Positions 36,937 through 44,792 are shown, counted from the stretch's first letter. The stretch is DNA of 64,000 nucleotides from Metallosphaera sedula DSM 5348 (GCF_000016605.1 NC_009440.1:186001-250000), one strand, 5' to 3'. Made by a program: numbers and translations. The notes: generated by a model from the sequence alone, not told the origin.

Positions 36937-36974
36937 ACTTTACGTGCTAGTTTATATACTGTAAAAAGTAAAGT
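36937..36974. promoter_or_regulatory. inverted repeat around a TATA box upstream of the DoxX-like gene
   Basis: ACTTTAC (36937-36943) and its reverse complement GTAAAGT (36968-36974) flank TTTATATAC (36951-36959). The half-site centres are 31 bases apart, about three helical turns, so a protein bound to both could cover the TATA box. This is a candidate operator for the gene starting at 36995; the regulator is unknown. Confidence 0.35.
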
Positions 36975-36994
36975 TAGATTACAAGGTGAAGTAA

Positions 36995-37393
36995 ATGAGC
37001 GAACTAATTGGTTCAATAGGTCTCCTGATTTTCAGGCTGCTCTATGGAGTAGCCTTGATACCCCATTCTCTGCCTAAAATATCCATGAACAAGCAAGTCA
37101 AGGAGATGATGAAACAGATCGGAATCCCTGGGGGATTTGTGGACCTATCCTTGATAATAGAGCTAGTAGGAGGTTTACTCGTGATTCTAGGTACCATTTA
37201 CGTGCTAGTTGATGCTGTCTTAGTGTTATTCTTCCTAGGAACTACTGTGGTGAGCGTGACCAAGATGAAGAAACCCCTTCCATCCATCACTAACCCAGGT
37301 TATGACTTAGATATCCTTTTCCTAGCTGGAGCAATCCTGCTACTACTTCTAGGTCCAGGTCCTATATCCTTGTTACCAGGTCCTCAAATCTAG
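36995..37393 (+). CDS. DoxX-family membrane protein
   Basis: A 132-residue protein with four hydrophobic helices: LLIFRLLYGVALIPHSLPKI, then LSLIIELVGGLLVILGTIYV, LVDAVLVLFFLGTTVV and ILFLAGAILLLLLG. RLLYG...HG/HS-x-x-K and the glycine-rich second helix are typical of DoxX/DoxD-type proteins, some of which are linked to oxidative stress or quinone chemistry. The ATG has a Shine-Dalgarno-like AAGGTGA at 36983-36989 and a TATA box at 36951-36959. Confidence 0.8.
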   Translation: MSELIGSIGLLIFRLLYGVALIPHSLPKISMNKQVKEMMKQIGIPGGFVDLSLIIELVGGLLVILGTIYVLVDAVLVLFFLGTTVVSVTKMKKPLPSITNPGYDLDILFLAGAILLLLLGPGPISLLPGPQI

Positions 37394-37472
37394 AGGAAGA
37401 AACTAGCCTAAGCCAATACAGGCTTTTTCAAATCTTCCTTGTCCTATTTAAAAACACCTAGAGAATGTAAAG

Positions 37473-37480
37473 AATTTATA
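37473..37480 (+). promoter_or_regulatory. TATA box of the hotdog thioesterase gene
   Basis: AATTTATA centred 27 bases before the ATG at 37504, fitting a leaderless start there. Confidence 0.55.
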
Positions 37481-37503
37481 GCAAGATAATAACATTTCAT
37501 GGC

Positions 37504-37932
37504 ATGAGGTTTCAATCACTTAATGAACTTCAGCTTTACCTGGAGGAGGGCGACCCAGTATTTAGGATGCTGGAGGCCAAGATCAAGCATCTAGGACATG
37601 GAGAAGCAATCGTGGAGGTGCCGTACAAGTACGAAATAACTAGAAGGGGCGGGGTATTAAACGGTGGAATGATCATGACCATCATGGACTTCACTGGTGG
37701 TATAGTGGTGGCAAGCGTAAATGACGGTGACGACCAGGTAACCCAGGAGTTGAAGGTGAACTTTCTTGAGCCCATGCATAGGGGTCCCTTTCAATGCCAT
37801 GCTAGGATTCTGAGAAAGGGTTACACTGCCGTAGTCGTTGACATAGAGTTCAGGGACGCGGAGGGAAAACTTGGTGCTAAGGGGCTAGGCACCTGGTATA
37901 TTATCAGGGGAAGAAAAGTTACAAAAAGTTAA
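37504..37932 (+). CDS. hotdog-fold thioesterase (PaaI-like)
   Basis: A 142-residue single hotdog domain. [18 protein letters not shown] is the long central helix with the catalytic-site region of PaaI/YbgC-like thioesterases (H/N-G-G-x...D). The strand [20 protein letters not shown] is the usual dimer-forming edge. It likely hydrolyses an acyl-CoA or aromatic acyl-CoA. Its last 4 bases overlap the convergent HxlR regulator gene. Confidence 0.85.
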   Translation: MRFQSLNELQLYLEEGDPVFRMLEAKIKHLGHGEAIVEVPYKYEITRRGGVLNGGMIMTIMDFTGGIVVASVNDGDDQVTQELKVNFLEPMHRGPFQCHARILRKGYTAVVVDIEFRDAEGKLGAKGLGTWYIIRGRKVTKS

Positions 37933-38264
37933 TTTTTATTCAATACCCACTTCTCTCCCCATTGCCCCATTAACTTGAAAATACTCTCTAGTTCTTTACC
38001 CTTACTGGTTAGAGCATATTCCACCTTGAAGGGTCTAGTCCCCACAATTCTTCTCTCGACTATTCCTGCCTCCTCCATAAACTTGAGCGTAGAGGAAAGG
38101 GTCTTTGAACTGAGTCCAGTTTCCCTCAGGAGTTGATTGAATCCCTTTGGACCATCAAAGAGGTATCTCAGAACCAGTAGTCTAGCTTCCGTCCCTATAA
38201 TCTTTATTGTCTCCACGATAGGGCATGTAGTTTTATTTTGTTCATCACGTGAAATGGATGCCAT
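37929..38264 (-). CDS. HxlR-family transcriptional regulator
   Basis: A 111-residue winged-helix protein. [36 protein letters not shown] has the HxlR order: a cysteine before a P-x-V helix, the conserved L-x-L-R-x-L helix, then the recognition helix [18 protein letters not shown] and a wing ([15 protein letters not shown]). The single conserved cysteine (C14) in this family can act as a redox or electrophile switch. It diverges from the CDGSH iron-sulfur protein gene over a shared palindromic TATA box, with a 13-bp dyad just before its start, so autoregulation and control of that gene are plausible (inference). Confidence 0.88.
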   Translation of the reverse strand: MASISRDEQNKTTCPIVETIKIIGTEARLLVLRYLFDGPKGFNQLLRETGLSSKTLSSTLKFMEEAGIVERRIVGTRPFKVEYALTSKGKELESIFKLMGQWGEKWVLNKN

Positions 38265-38269
38265 CTAAT

Positions 38270-38298
38270 TTACATGAAGTAACCTCGCTCTTATATAA
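38270..38298. promoter_or_regulatory. shared divergent promoter with palindromic TATA and dyad
   Basis: TTATATAA (38291-38298) is its own reverse complement and stands 30-36 bases from both flanking start codons (minus-strand 38264, plus-strand 38330). TTACATGAAGTAA (38270-38282), with TTAC/GTAA arms, lies where the minus-strand transcript should begin and is a candidate HxlR operator. Confidence 0.45.
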
Positions 38299-38329
38299 TT
38301 TATGATCTAAATCTGCTTTAGGAAATAAA

Positions 38330-38536
38330 ATGGCTAGACTCGTAAGGCATGATAGGAATTTCCCATACCAAGTTAAGACAAATAGTGGGGAGACCCTCTG
38401 GATATGTGCGTGTGGTCTCTCGAACAATAAGCCCTTCTGTGATGGCTCCCACAAGAAGACCCAGGACGAGAACCCAGGAGACGTCTACGTATACGACGGA
38501 AACACCAGGGTAAAGATAAACCCGCTGTACCTGTGA
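38330..38536 (+). CDS. CDGSH-type iron-sulfur protein
   Basis: A 68-residue protein with the full CDGSH motif: ICACGLSNNKPFCDGSH gives ligands C26, C28, C37 and H41 for a [2Fe-2S] cluster of the mitoNEET type. There is no membrane anchor, so it is a soluble electron-transfer or cluster-transfer protein. It ends VYDGNTRVKINPLYL. It is divergent from the HxlR regulator gene, with which it shares a promoter region. Confidence 0.93.
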   Translation: MARLVRHDRNFPYQVKTNSGETLWICACGLSNNKPFCDGSHKKTQDENPGDVYVYDGNTRVKINPLYL

Positions 38537-38543
38537 CAAGAGA

Positions 38544-40370
38544 TCAAGACAGCGCCTTTTTTATGAGCTCTAGGGACTGAGGATTTTCGAGGGAGGATAT
38601 ATCTCCTAGATCTTTGTTGAGTATCGTGTTCCTTATGAGCCTCCTCATGATCTTCGCGTTCCTGGTTTTTGGCAGTTCAGGGACTAGTTTCACGATGGAG
38701 GGAGCTATTGCCTTCCCCAACCTCTCCTCAAGGTATTTCAGTAACTCCTCCTCGAGTCCAGTCCTAACCTCCTTAGGTACTGCTAGGCATATCACCTTCT
38801 CTCCCTTCGTAGGATCAGGGACACCAACACATGCACTCTCCACGATAGCTCGATGGGCATTGAGAACTGCCTCTATCTCCCCTGGACCTATCCTTTTCCC
38901 TGAGACCTTTATGGTATCGTCGCTCCTTCCCACGATGTAGAAGTAACCGTCCTCATCCTTTATGGCTAGATCCCCGTGAACCCAAACGTTTTTCCATCTA
39001 GACCAGTAGGTTTCAATGTACCTGCCTGGATCCTTCCAGAACCCCCTGGTCATTCCGGGCCAAACGCTCAGCACCACCAGCTCCCCCTCCTCGCCCGGAT
39101 TAGCAGGTTCGCCACTCTCGTTGAAGACCTCAGCCCTTATTCCTGGAGATTGCCCGTTAAAGGAGGAGGGCCTCATCTCCTTGACAACGTAGTTCCCCAG
39201 TATTCCTCCGGAGATCTCCGTGCCACCAGAGTAATTAATCACTGGGGACTCCGTAACCTGGGCAATCCAGTTCCAGCTCTCAGGATCTATGGGTTCACCG
39301 GTGTTCCCCACGACCCTCACATCCAGCTTCATGGACGGCTTAGACGACCTCAAGCTCCTGATTAGGCTGGCTGATAGACCTAGGACGTTTACCCTCAAGG
39401 TGTTCACGAAGTTTTCCAGGGTTTCGGGGGTTGCGTAACCGTCGAGGAGAGCCATTCTCGCTCCCACCATCAGAGAGCCAAACACTAACCACGGTCCCAT
39501 CATCCATCCCATGTCTGAAATCCAGGAAACACCCTCTCCTTTCCTCACGTCAAAATGGAAGTACATGTCCGCTGACGCCTTCACTGGAAAGCCACCGTGA
39601 ACGTGAACACATCCCTTTGGTTTCCCGGTGGTACCTGAAGTGTAAATTATCATTAGGGGACTCTCCGCCTCAGTTTCCTCGTATCCGTCTCCTCCTTCCC
39701 TGGTTAACTCCCTTAAGTCGTGATAATCCTTTAGCTCTAGGGAAGTTTTCAGGGCTATCTTTACGAGATTGAGTCTCTCCAGGTTCCTAGTCGGTTCCAC
39801 CCGTTTCCCCTTTCTTGTGTACCTATCTACAGTGAAGATTGCCTTAGCTCCGCTATCCTCCACCCTAACTCGAATTGGTTCCTCTCCATACCCTGAGAAT
39901 AGCGGGACAATAATCATCCCTGCCCTAGCTATCCCCAGCATAATGGGAACTATCTCAGCTGTCATGGGCATGTACACGGCCACCCTATCCCCTGGGGACA
40001 GCCCAGCTCTCCTCAACCAGCTGGATATGGATTTAGCCCAGCTCAGGACCTGGGAGCGACTGAACTCCTTAACTTCTCCCTCCTCATTCATGGAAGAGAC
40101 CAGAGTTTCAGGGGAATCATCCAGCTGATCTGTAACGTTTAACCTAGATCCTACGAACCACTTGGACCATTCTCTTCCTCGAGAGAGGTCCAGAACCTTC
40201 TCGGGTTTCCTCCTGAAATTAACCCCGACTCTTTCTAGAAAGGAAGGCCAAAAGGTTTCAGGTTCCTTCCATGTGAATTCCTGGAACTGATCCAGGGACT
40301 GGTTCCTTTCAGCTAACCATTTCCCTATATTGCTCTCTTCCCTCCATTCCTTGTCAGGCTTCCATATCAA
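38544..40370 (-). CDS. AMP-forming acyl-CoA synthetase (acetyl-/propionyl-CoA synthetase-like)
   Basis: A 608-residue ANL-superfamily ligase that activates a carboxylic acid to its CoA thioester via an acyl-AMP. Motifs: MIIYTSGTTGKPKGCVHV (ATP/AMP binding), WISDMGWMMGPW, YSGGTE, VHGDLAIKDEDGYFYIVGR and the hinge, then the catalytic lysine in PKTRNAKIMRRLIR. Length and the N-terminal SFLERVGVNF-like domain fit the acetyl/propionyl-CoA synthetase branch; the exact acid is not clear. It is the last gene of a five-gene operon (4-base overlap with the DUF35 gene before it), so it probably activates the substrate or recycles the product of the thiolase-fold enzymes. Confidence 0.88.
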   Translation of the reverse strand: MIWKPDKEWREESNIGKWLAERNQSLDQFQEFTWKEPETFWPSFLERVGVNFRRKPEKVLDLSRGREWSKWFVGSRLNVTDQLDDSPETLVSSMNEEGEVKEFSRSQVLSWAKSISSWLRRAGLSPGDRVAVYMPMTAEIVPIMLGIARAGMIIVPLFSGYGEEPIRVRVEDSGAKAIFTVDRYTRKGKRVEPTRNLERLNLVKIALKTSLELKDYHDLRELTREGGDGYEETEAESPLMIIYTSGTTGKPKGCVHVHGGFPVKASADMYFHFDVRKGEGVSWISDMGWMMGPWLVFGSLMVGARMALLDGYATPETLENFVNTLRVNVLGLSASLIRSLRSSKPSMKLDVRVVGNTGEPIDPESWNWIAQVTESPVINYSGGTEISGGILGNYVVKEMRPSSFNGQSPGIRAEVFNESGEPANPGEEGELVVLSVWPGMTRGFWKDPGRYIETYWSRWKNVWVHGDLAIKDEDGYFYIVGRSDDTIKVSGKRIGPGEIEAVLNAHRAIVESACVGVPDPTKGEKVICLAVPKEVRTGLEEELLKYLEERLGKAIAPSIVKLVPELPKTRNAKIMRRLIRNTILNKDLGDISSLENPQSLELIKKALS

Positions 40371-40792
40371 GTTCTTACCCTGAGTGGAATGCCGTATTCA
40401 ACAATTTCAACCTTTTTCCCGATTTCTGGAATTCCCTGAACAATTGCAAGAAGTCCACCGCTAGCTCCCTTGAACCTAACTAACCCCACCGTGATGGGTT
40501 GGTCCAATCTTCTGTCCGCGTTATCGTAGTATATTGTGGTGAAGCTGTCCAGGTAAGCTTCCTTAACCTCAACGTACTCGCCGTTCTCGACGAAACAATC
40601 CTCGCAGTACATTCTCGGCGGTACGTAAACCCTTCCGCACCTCGGACATTTCCTTCCCAGGATCTTCCCCTCCCTCAGCCCCCTGAGAAACTTTTCGCCA
40701 TCTGGCCCTGCCGTATAGACGTATCTTTCAACTTCCATGACGTCCTTCCACGTAACTAGCTCGTTTTCCCTTCCGCGCTTGTCCCAGGACAT
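40367..40792 (-). CDS. DUF35 zinc-ribbon/OB-fold acyl-CoA accessory protein, copy B
   Basis: A 141-residue protein. The N-terminal helix precedes a rubredoxin-like zinc ribbon, CPRCGRVYVPPRMYCEDC, and a C-terminal OB fold (YYDNADRRLDQPITVGLVRFKGA, then KVEIVEY). DUF35 proteins are obligatory partners of thiolases, HMG-CoA synthase complexes and the steroid aldolase Ltp2. It abuts the other DUF35 gene (end to start with no spacer) and shares a perfect 96-bp stretch with it. Co-transcribed with two thiolase-fold genes upstream and overlapping the acyl-CoA synthetase gene by 4 bases. Confidence 0.88.
   Translation of the reverse strand: MSWDKRGRENELVTWKDVMEVERYVYTAGPDGEKFLRGLREGKILGRKCPRCGRVYVPPRMYCEDCFVENGEYVEVKEAYLDSFTTIYYDNADRRLDQPITVGLVRFKGASGGLLAIVQGIPEIGKKVEIVEYGIPLRVRT
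40592..40687. repeat. 96-bp perfect direct repeat, unit B (within DUF35 copy B)
   Basis: Identical base for base to 41090-41185; it covers the zinc-ribbon segment. The flanking coding sequence of the two genes is clearly diverged. The start-to-start distance is 498 bp. Confidence 0.95.
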
Positions 40793-41290
40793 TTACACCA
40801 CCTCAAAGCACTCTATATCGTCAATGCTTCCTGTCCTTTTTTCAGCGGGTCTCCATCTGGCCCTCACAGTTTTTCCCATAATTGTCATGCTCTTCACGTC
40901 TTCGTAGGAACAGCATATTCTGTGGAACAGACCTGGATATACGTAATCCCTGGGAGATGACGGGAATAGTCTAATGGTTCCCACAATTTCTGGCTCCTCT
41001 AGTCTGTCCCTTGTCCATGAAATGAAGCTTGCCACGGCGGTCATAACAACTCCCTCATCCTTGACCTCAACCCATTGCGAAGTGGGATAGAAACAATCCT
41101 CGCAGTACATTCTCGGCGGTACGTAAACCCTTCCGCACCTCGGACATTTCCTTCCCAGGATCTTCCCCTCCCTCAGCCCCCTGAGGAAAGTGCTCAGAGC
41201 CTGGCCCGCAGTGTAGGAATACTTGGCCTGAGGTTTGTACGAAATGGTAACGTGTTCCTTCAATTCCTCCTCCTTAAGTGGATGAACCAT
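40793..41290 (-). CDS. DUF35 zinc-ribbon/OB-fold acyl-CoA accessory protein, copy A
   Basis: A 165-residue paralogue of the next gene. The N-terminal 34 residues lead into the same zinc ribbon (CPRCGRVYVPPRMYCEDC), and an OB-fold follows (VVMTAVASFISWTRDRLEEPEIVGTIRLF). The C-terminal ~60 residues differ from copy B and include MTIMGKTVRARWRPAEKRTG. It begins 9 bases after the stop of the first thiolase-fold gene upstream. Two DUF35 genes beside two thiolase-fold genes suggests one DUF35 partner per enzyme or a heteromeric complex (inference). Confidence 0.88.
   Translation of the reverse strand: MVHPLKEEELKEHVTISYKPQAKYSYTAGQALSTFLRGLREGKILGRKCPRCGRVYVPPRMYCEDCFYPTSQWVEVKDEGVVMTAVASFISWTRDRLEEPEIVGTIRLFPSSPRDYVYPGLFHRICCSYEDVKSMTIMGKTVRARWRPAEKRTGSIDDIECFEVV
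41090..41185. repeat. 96-bp perfect direct repeat, unit A (within DUF35 copy A)
   Basis: Identical to 40592-40687. Synonymous positions are also identical within the block, which points to recent gene conversion or a fused duplication rather than protein-level constraint alone. Confidence 0.95.
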
Positions 41291-41299
41291 GGTCTCACC

Positions 41300-42475
41300 T
41301 CAATTTCTCATAACCATGACCGTGGAGGCCTGCATTAGGTCACCCCACGCCTGGGCTACGCCAGTGTGAACTGGCCTTTTCACCTGCATCTTCCCAGCTG
41401 TTCCCTTAAGTTGCCAGTAAATGCTAATGACCTTCATTAGTCCTGCTGCAGCTATGGGGTTCCCAACTCCTAGAAGTCCTCCTGAGGGGCTACTGGGTAT
41501 ATCCCCGTCCTTATCGAAGAACCCTTCCTTCAGAAGTAGGGGTGCCTCGCCTCTCTTGGCTAGCATGAGGCCCTCCAGGTGATGAAGTTCCTTATAATCG
41601 AAGGGATCATATGGCTCCACGACGTCTATCTCCTTCTGAGGTCTCTCTATCCCTGCCATCCTGTAGGCCATCCTAGCTGCGTTCTCAAGGTATCTGGGAT
41701 ACGCAAGTTCCCTGTTGGGCCAAGAGGTGTTATCGAGGGTCCATCCAACTCCCTCAACCCATATGGGGGTATCAGTGTATCTCCTCGCAATGTCACCGTC
41801 CACGAAAACCATGGCAGCTGCCCCATCACTAACTGGGCTTACGTCTAGAAGTTGCACTGGCCACACTAGAACCTCGCTTCTCAGCACATCGTCCACGGTG
41901 ATTTCTCCCCCCAGTTGTGCATAGGGATTGCTTGCAGCGTTCCTCTTGTTCTTCACCGAGACTAGGGCAATCTCTTCCTTGCTCACCTTGTTCACGAACA
42001 TGTATCTGTGCATCTCCATGGCGAAGATCCAGATTAGGTTGGGGTTCAGGGGTTTCTCCGTGATTGGATCCCAGATGTACCTAAAAACGGCTTGGGGATG
42101 GGGCCTACCTGTACTCATCTTTTCCTCTGCCACAGCGAGCACTTTCTTGCACATCCCGCTGGCCACGTGGTACCATCCTGCAATGGCCGTCATGACCCCC
42201 GTTGCTCCTCCAACGTATACCCTGCTACTGGGTCTCATTACCCCTCCCGCTCCGTGTGCCAGGTATTCCCCCTTCATGTGAACTCCGTCGAAGGCATCTG
42301 GTGCGCTCCCAATTACCACACAGTCTATGTCCCTAAGTTCCAGGCCAGCCTCATCAAGGGCTCTCCTAGAGGCCTCCCAGGCCATTTCCTGTGGTGTCTC
42401 CAACATCCTCCTTCTGAAGGGTGTCATTCCCGCACCTATCGCCGCGACCCTCCTGAACTTTAGGTTGGTCTTCAT
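41300..42475 (-). CDS. thiolase-fold protein lacking the catalytic cysteines (SCP-x/Ltp-like), first
   Basis: A 391-residue thiolase-superfamily protein. It has the thiolase frame (VAAIGAGMTPFRRRM, DEAGLELRDIDCVVIGS), but the acyl-cysteine site, normally C-x-S-G near residue 90, reads GGATG (G90). The GHP histidine motif reads GNPIAAAG, and the C-terminal C-x-G site reads AWGDLMQAS. PYDPFDYKELHHLEGL is shared with its paralogue. It thus lacks the Claisen-condensation machinery and resembles the aldolase-type Ltp proteins that work with DUF35 partners. ATG 42475 is preferred over TTG 42523: it overlaps the preceding stop by 4 bases (ATGA). Confidence 0.85.
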   Translation of the reverse strand: MKTNLKFRRVAAIGAGMTPFRRRMLETPQEMAWEASRRALDEAGLELRDIDCVVIGSAPDAFDGVHMKGEYLAHGAGGVMRPSSRVYVGGATGVMTAIAGWYHVASGMCKKVLAVAEEKMSTGRPHPQAVFRYIWDPITEKPLNPNLIWIFAMEMHRYMFVNKVSKEEIALVSVKNKRNAASNPYAQLGGEITVDDVLRSEVLVWPVQLLDVSPVSDGAAAMVFVDGDIARRYTDTPIWVEGVGWTLDNTSWPNRELAYPRYLENAARMAYRMAGIERPQKEIDVVEPYDPFDYKELHHLEGLMLAKRGEAPLLLKEGFFDKDGDIPSSPSGGLLGVGNPIAAAGLMKVISIYWQLKGTAGKMQVKRPVHTGVAQAWGDLMQASTVMVMRN

Positions 42476-43590
42476 CTCTGCATCACCGCCACTCCTCCTG
42501 TGAACGTGGGAATTCCCCTCCAACTCGCCACAATGGCTGAACTCGCCCCCTCCCTCATGTACTCCACAGCGTCAAGTACCAGGGAGAGTCCAGATGCCTC
42601 TAGGGGATACCCCTTGGCCAGATGCCCTCCCTTCGGGTTAACTGGCAGGTAACTTCCCTCATGGAAATATCCCTCCCTGAACTTCTCCGCAACGTTAGTA
42701 ACACCAAGGGCCTCCACGTGTTGGAGCTCCTTGTAACTGTACCTATCATCTACGAACAGGCCGTTGACCTTAAGGGGTGACTCCAGTCTCGCCATACTAA
42801 ATGCCAGGGAGGATGCCTTTCTCGTGTAAAGGGCATCACCTAGCCTGGCCAGCTCCAGGTTGGAGTTATCCGTGGCAAACCCTATTCCCGTGATCCAGAT
42901 GGGCGTGTCGTTAAACTTCCTCGCGAAGGTTTCAGAGGCTAAGACCACGACCACGGCTCCGTCTACGGGACGTGCTATGTCCACGCGGGTCAGGGGGTAA
43001 ACAACAGCCTCTTGCGAGAGAACGTCCTCCTTAGACAGGAGTGAGGCGTGGGGTGCCCTACCAGTCTTGAGCCCGCTGGCCCTATTCTTTATTACAACCT
43101 CCGCCAAGTCCTCCCTAGACACTCCGGTTCTGTGCATGAACTTCGTCGCATCTAAGCCAGCTATGAAGTGATAGTTGGGGATCTTAGCCTCCCTAACGTA
43201 AACGGGATCCATGGCTAACTCCACGATCTCGGGAAAGGTGAGAATGTCGCTGGGTTTAGCGTGGGACTCAACCACCACGACGTCGGCTACTCCGGAGTTG
43301 ATCAACATGAACCCGTGTGCCAACCCCTGAAGTCCGTCACCTGCAACTGTCATCGTGGGTCTCATTGCTCCTCCCACGGGGTCAGGGGCAAACTCGTCTG
43401 AGATCGAGATGCCCTCCCAGAAATCCTCCTGGCAAGAGATGAATGCGTCCACCTGTTCCCTAGGGTTCATTCCACCTGCGTCGTAAAATGCTCTCTGAGC
43501 AGCCTCAAACATCATCTCCCTGAACGAGAGATCATGGACGTTAGTGGAGAACCCGTACCACCCGATTCCCACAATACCTACGTTCTCCAC
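42472..43590 (-). CDS. thiolase-fold protein lacking the catalytic cysteines (SCP-x/Ltp-like), second
   Basis: A 372-residue thiolase-superfamily protein and first gene of the five-gene operon. The nucleophile position reads TVAGDGLQG (A83 in place of Cys), the GHP motif is GYPLEASG (a tyrosine replaces His), and the C-terminal site is ASWRGIPTF without Cys. DDRYSYKELQHVEALG matches the paralogue. In mycobacterial Ltp2, a thiolase-fold retro-aldolase of steroid side chains, active-site tyrosines replace the thiolase residues, so the tyrosine here is suggestive. The start is GTG at 43590, 25 bases after a GATTTTAAA promoter element, so the operon mRNA is probably leaderless. Confidence 0.85.
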   Translation of the reverse strand: MENVGIVGIGWYGFSTNVHDLSFREMMFEAAQRAFYDAGGMNPREQVDAFISCQEDFWEGISISDEFAPDPVGGAMRPTMTVAGDGLQGLAHGFMLINSGVADVVVVESHAKPSDILTFPEIVELAMDPVYVREAKIPNYHFIAGLDATKFMHRTGVSREDLAEVVIKNRASGLKTGRAPHASLLSKEDVLSQEAVVYPLTRVDIARPVDGAVVVVLASETFARKFNDTPIWITGIGFATDNSNLELARLGDALYTRKASSLAFSMARLESPLKVNGLFVDDRYSYKELQHVEALGVTNVAEKFREGYFHEGSYLPVNPKGGHLAKGYPLEASGLSLVLDAVEYMREGASSAIVASWRGIPTFTGGVAVMQR

Positions 43591-43610
43591 TATCCCACAT
43601 GATAATTATG

Positions 43611-43619
43611 TTTAAAATC
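43611..43619 (-). promoter_or_regulatory. TATA box of the thiolase/DUF35/acyl-CoA synthetase operon
   Basis: GATTTTAAA on the minus strand, centred 25 bases before the GTG at 43590. A second element, ATTTTATATAG (about 43620-43630), lies just upstream and could serve as an alternative. Confidence 0.5.
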
Positions 43620-43691
43620 CTATATAAAATCTGCTTATTTTTACAAGATTATAAAAGTGCACTTAAAAAGATTTAAAAAATTATAACTAGA

Positions 43692-44762
43692 TTAAAGCTC
43701 GTGGACAAGATCTTCTATGTGTCTTGAGAGGATTATTCTTTGAACCTCGTCTGTTCCCTCCCCTATTCTGGTTAACCTCACGTCCCTATATGCGCGCTCC
43801 ACCCTAGTCAATTTTGCGTATCCCATCCCACCCATGACTTGGACCATCCTATCTACCACCCTGTTTGCGACTCCCGAGGAGATCAGTTTCAGGGAAGAGA
43901 TCAGGGGTTCGGCCCTCTTCCAGTCCTTGGTAAAGGCGTTACATGTTGCGTCTAGGAGCGCCTTGACCGATTCCAACTCTGCGATTGAGTCGGAGAACAA
44001 CCACGCTATCCCCTCGTGCTCCATGAGCCTTTTCCCAAAGGCCTGCCTTTCCTTTGCCCAGTTGTATGCCTCCTCCATGGCACCTAGGGCTAATCCCAGG
44101 GAGATTGCGGAAATGGCTATCCTACCTATGGCGAGGGCGTACTTTATTACCTCCCATCCACCTATGAGTTCTCCCTCGCACTCGTTCATCCTTATCCTCG
44201 CCGTCCCCGTTCCCCTATTCCCCTGAACCTCGATCTTTTCCCTCTCCATGCACCGGGTGTCCCTCACCAGGAACGCTGAGATCTTCCCCTCGTCGTTCTT
44301 AGCTGCGACCAAGAACACGTTGGCGTAAAGTCCTTGAGTTATCCACATCTTTTCCCCGTCAATCTTCCAGGTACCGTTAACCTTTCTCGCTGTTGATCTC
44401 ATGGCAGACGTGTCGGATCCGCAACACGGCTCGCTCAGGGCGAATGAGCCCAGGATCTTGCCCTCTGCTATCTTCTCTGTGAGGTCGTTATCCCTTCCAT
44501 ACCTTCTAAGGGGAGCGTTCACGAGTTCCCCCTGGACATCCTGTATGAGCGCCACTGAACCACTAACCTTGGCTATCTCCTCCAAGCAGAGCATGGAGTC
44601 CAAGAGTTCTGCACCGTGGTGAAGGGGATCCAGGATCCCAAGTTCTCCCATCTTCGAGATTAGATCCCGAGGGTAGAAGTCATCCCTATCAATCTTATCG
44701 GCAACCCTCAGGATCTCCCTCCTGGCGAAGTCTGAGACTGTGGAGATCAGAAGCTCATCCAT
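43692..44762 (-). CDS. acyl-CoA dehydrogenase
   Basis: A 356-residue FAD-dependent acyl-CoA dehydrogenase catalysing alpha,beta-oxidation of a CoA thioester. GSFALSEPCCGSDTSAMRST and KMWITQG are the FAD-contact motifs of the middle domain; WAKERQAFGKRLMEHEGIAW and MVQVMGGMGYAKL belong to the C-terminal helical domain, and RIGEGTDEVQR places the catalytic glutamate at the usual site. It is slightly shorter than typical (~380). The ATG is 26 bases after a GTTTAAATG element (44784-44792). It is divergent from the adjacent hotdog thioesterase gene. Confidence 0.92.
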   Translation of the reverse strand: MDELLISTVSDFARREILRVADKIDRDDFYPRDLISKMGELGILDPLHHGAELLDSMLCLEEIAKVSGSVALIQDVQGELVNAPLRRYGRDNDLTEKIAEGKILGSFALSEPCCGSDTSAMRSTARKVNGTWKIDGEKMWITQGLYANVFLVAAKNDEGKISAFLVRDTRCMEREKIEVQGNRGTGTARIRMNECEGELIGGWEVIKYALAIGRIAISAISLGLALGAMEEAYNWAKERQAFGKRLMEHEGIAWLFSDSIAELESVKALLDATCNAFTKDWKRAEPLISSLKLISSGVANRVVDRMVQVMGGMGYAKLTRVERAYRDVRLTRIGEGTDEVQRIILSRHIEDLVHEL

Positions 44763-44783
44763 TGATAATTATAGATGTAAAAA

Positions 44784-44792
44784 CATTTAAAC
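44784..44792 (-). promoter_or_regulatory. TATA box of the acyl-CoA dehydrogenase gene
   Basis: GTTTAAATG (minus strand), centred 26 bases before the ATG at 44762, predicting a leaderless mRNA. Confidence 0.5.
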
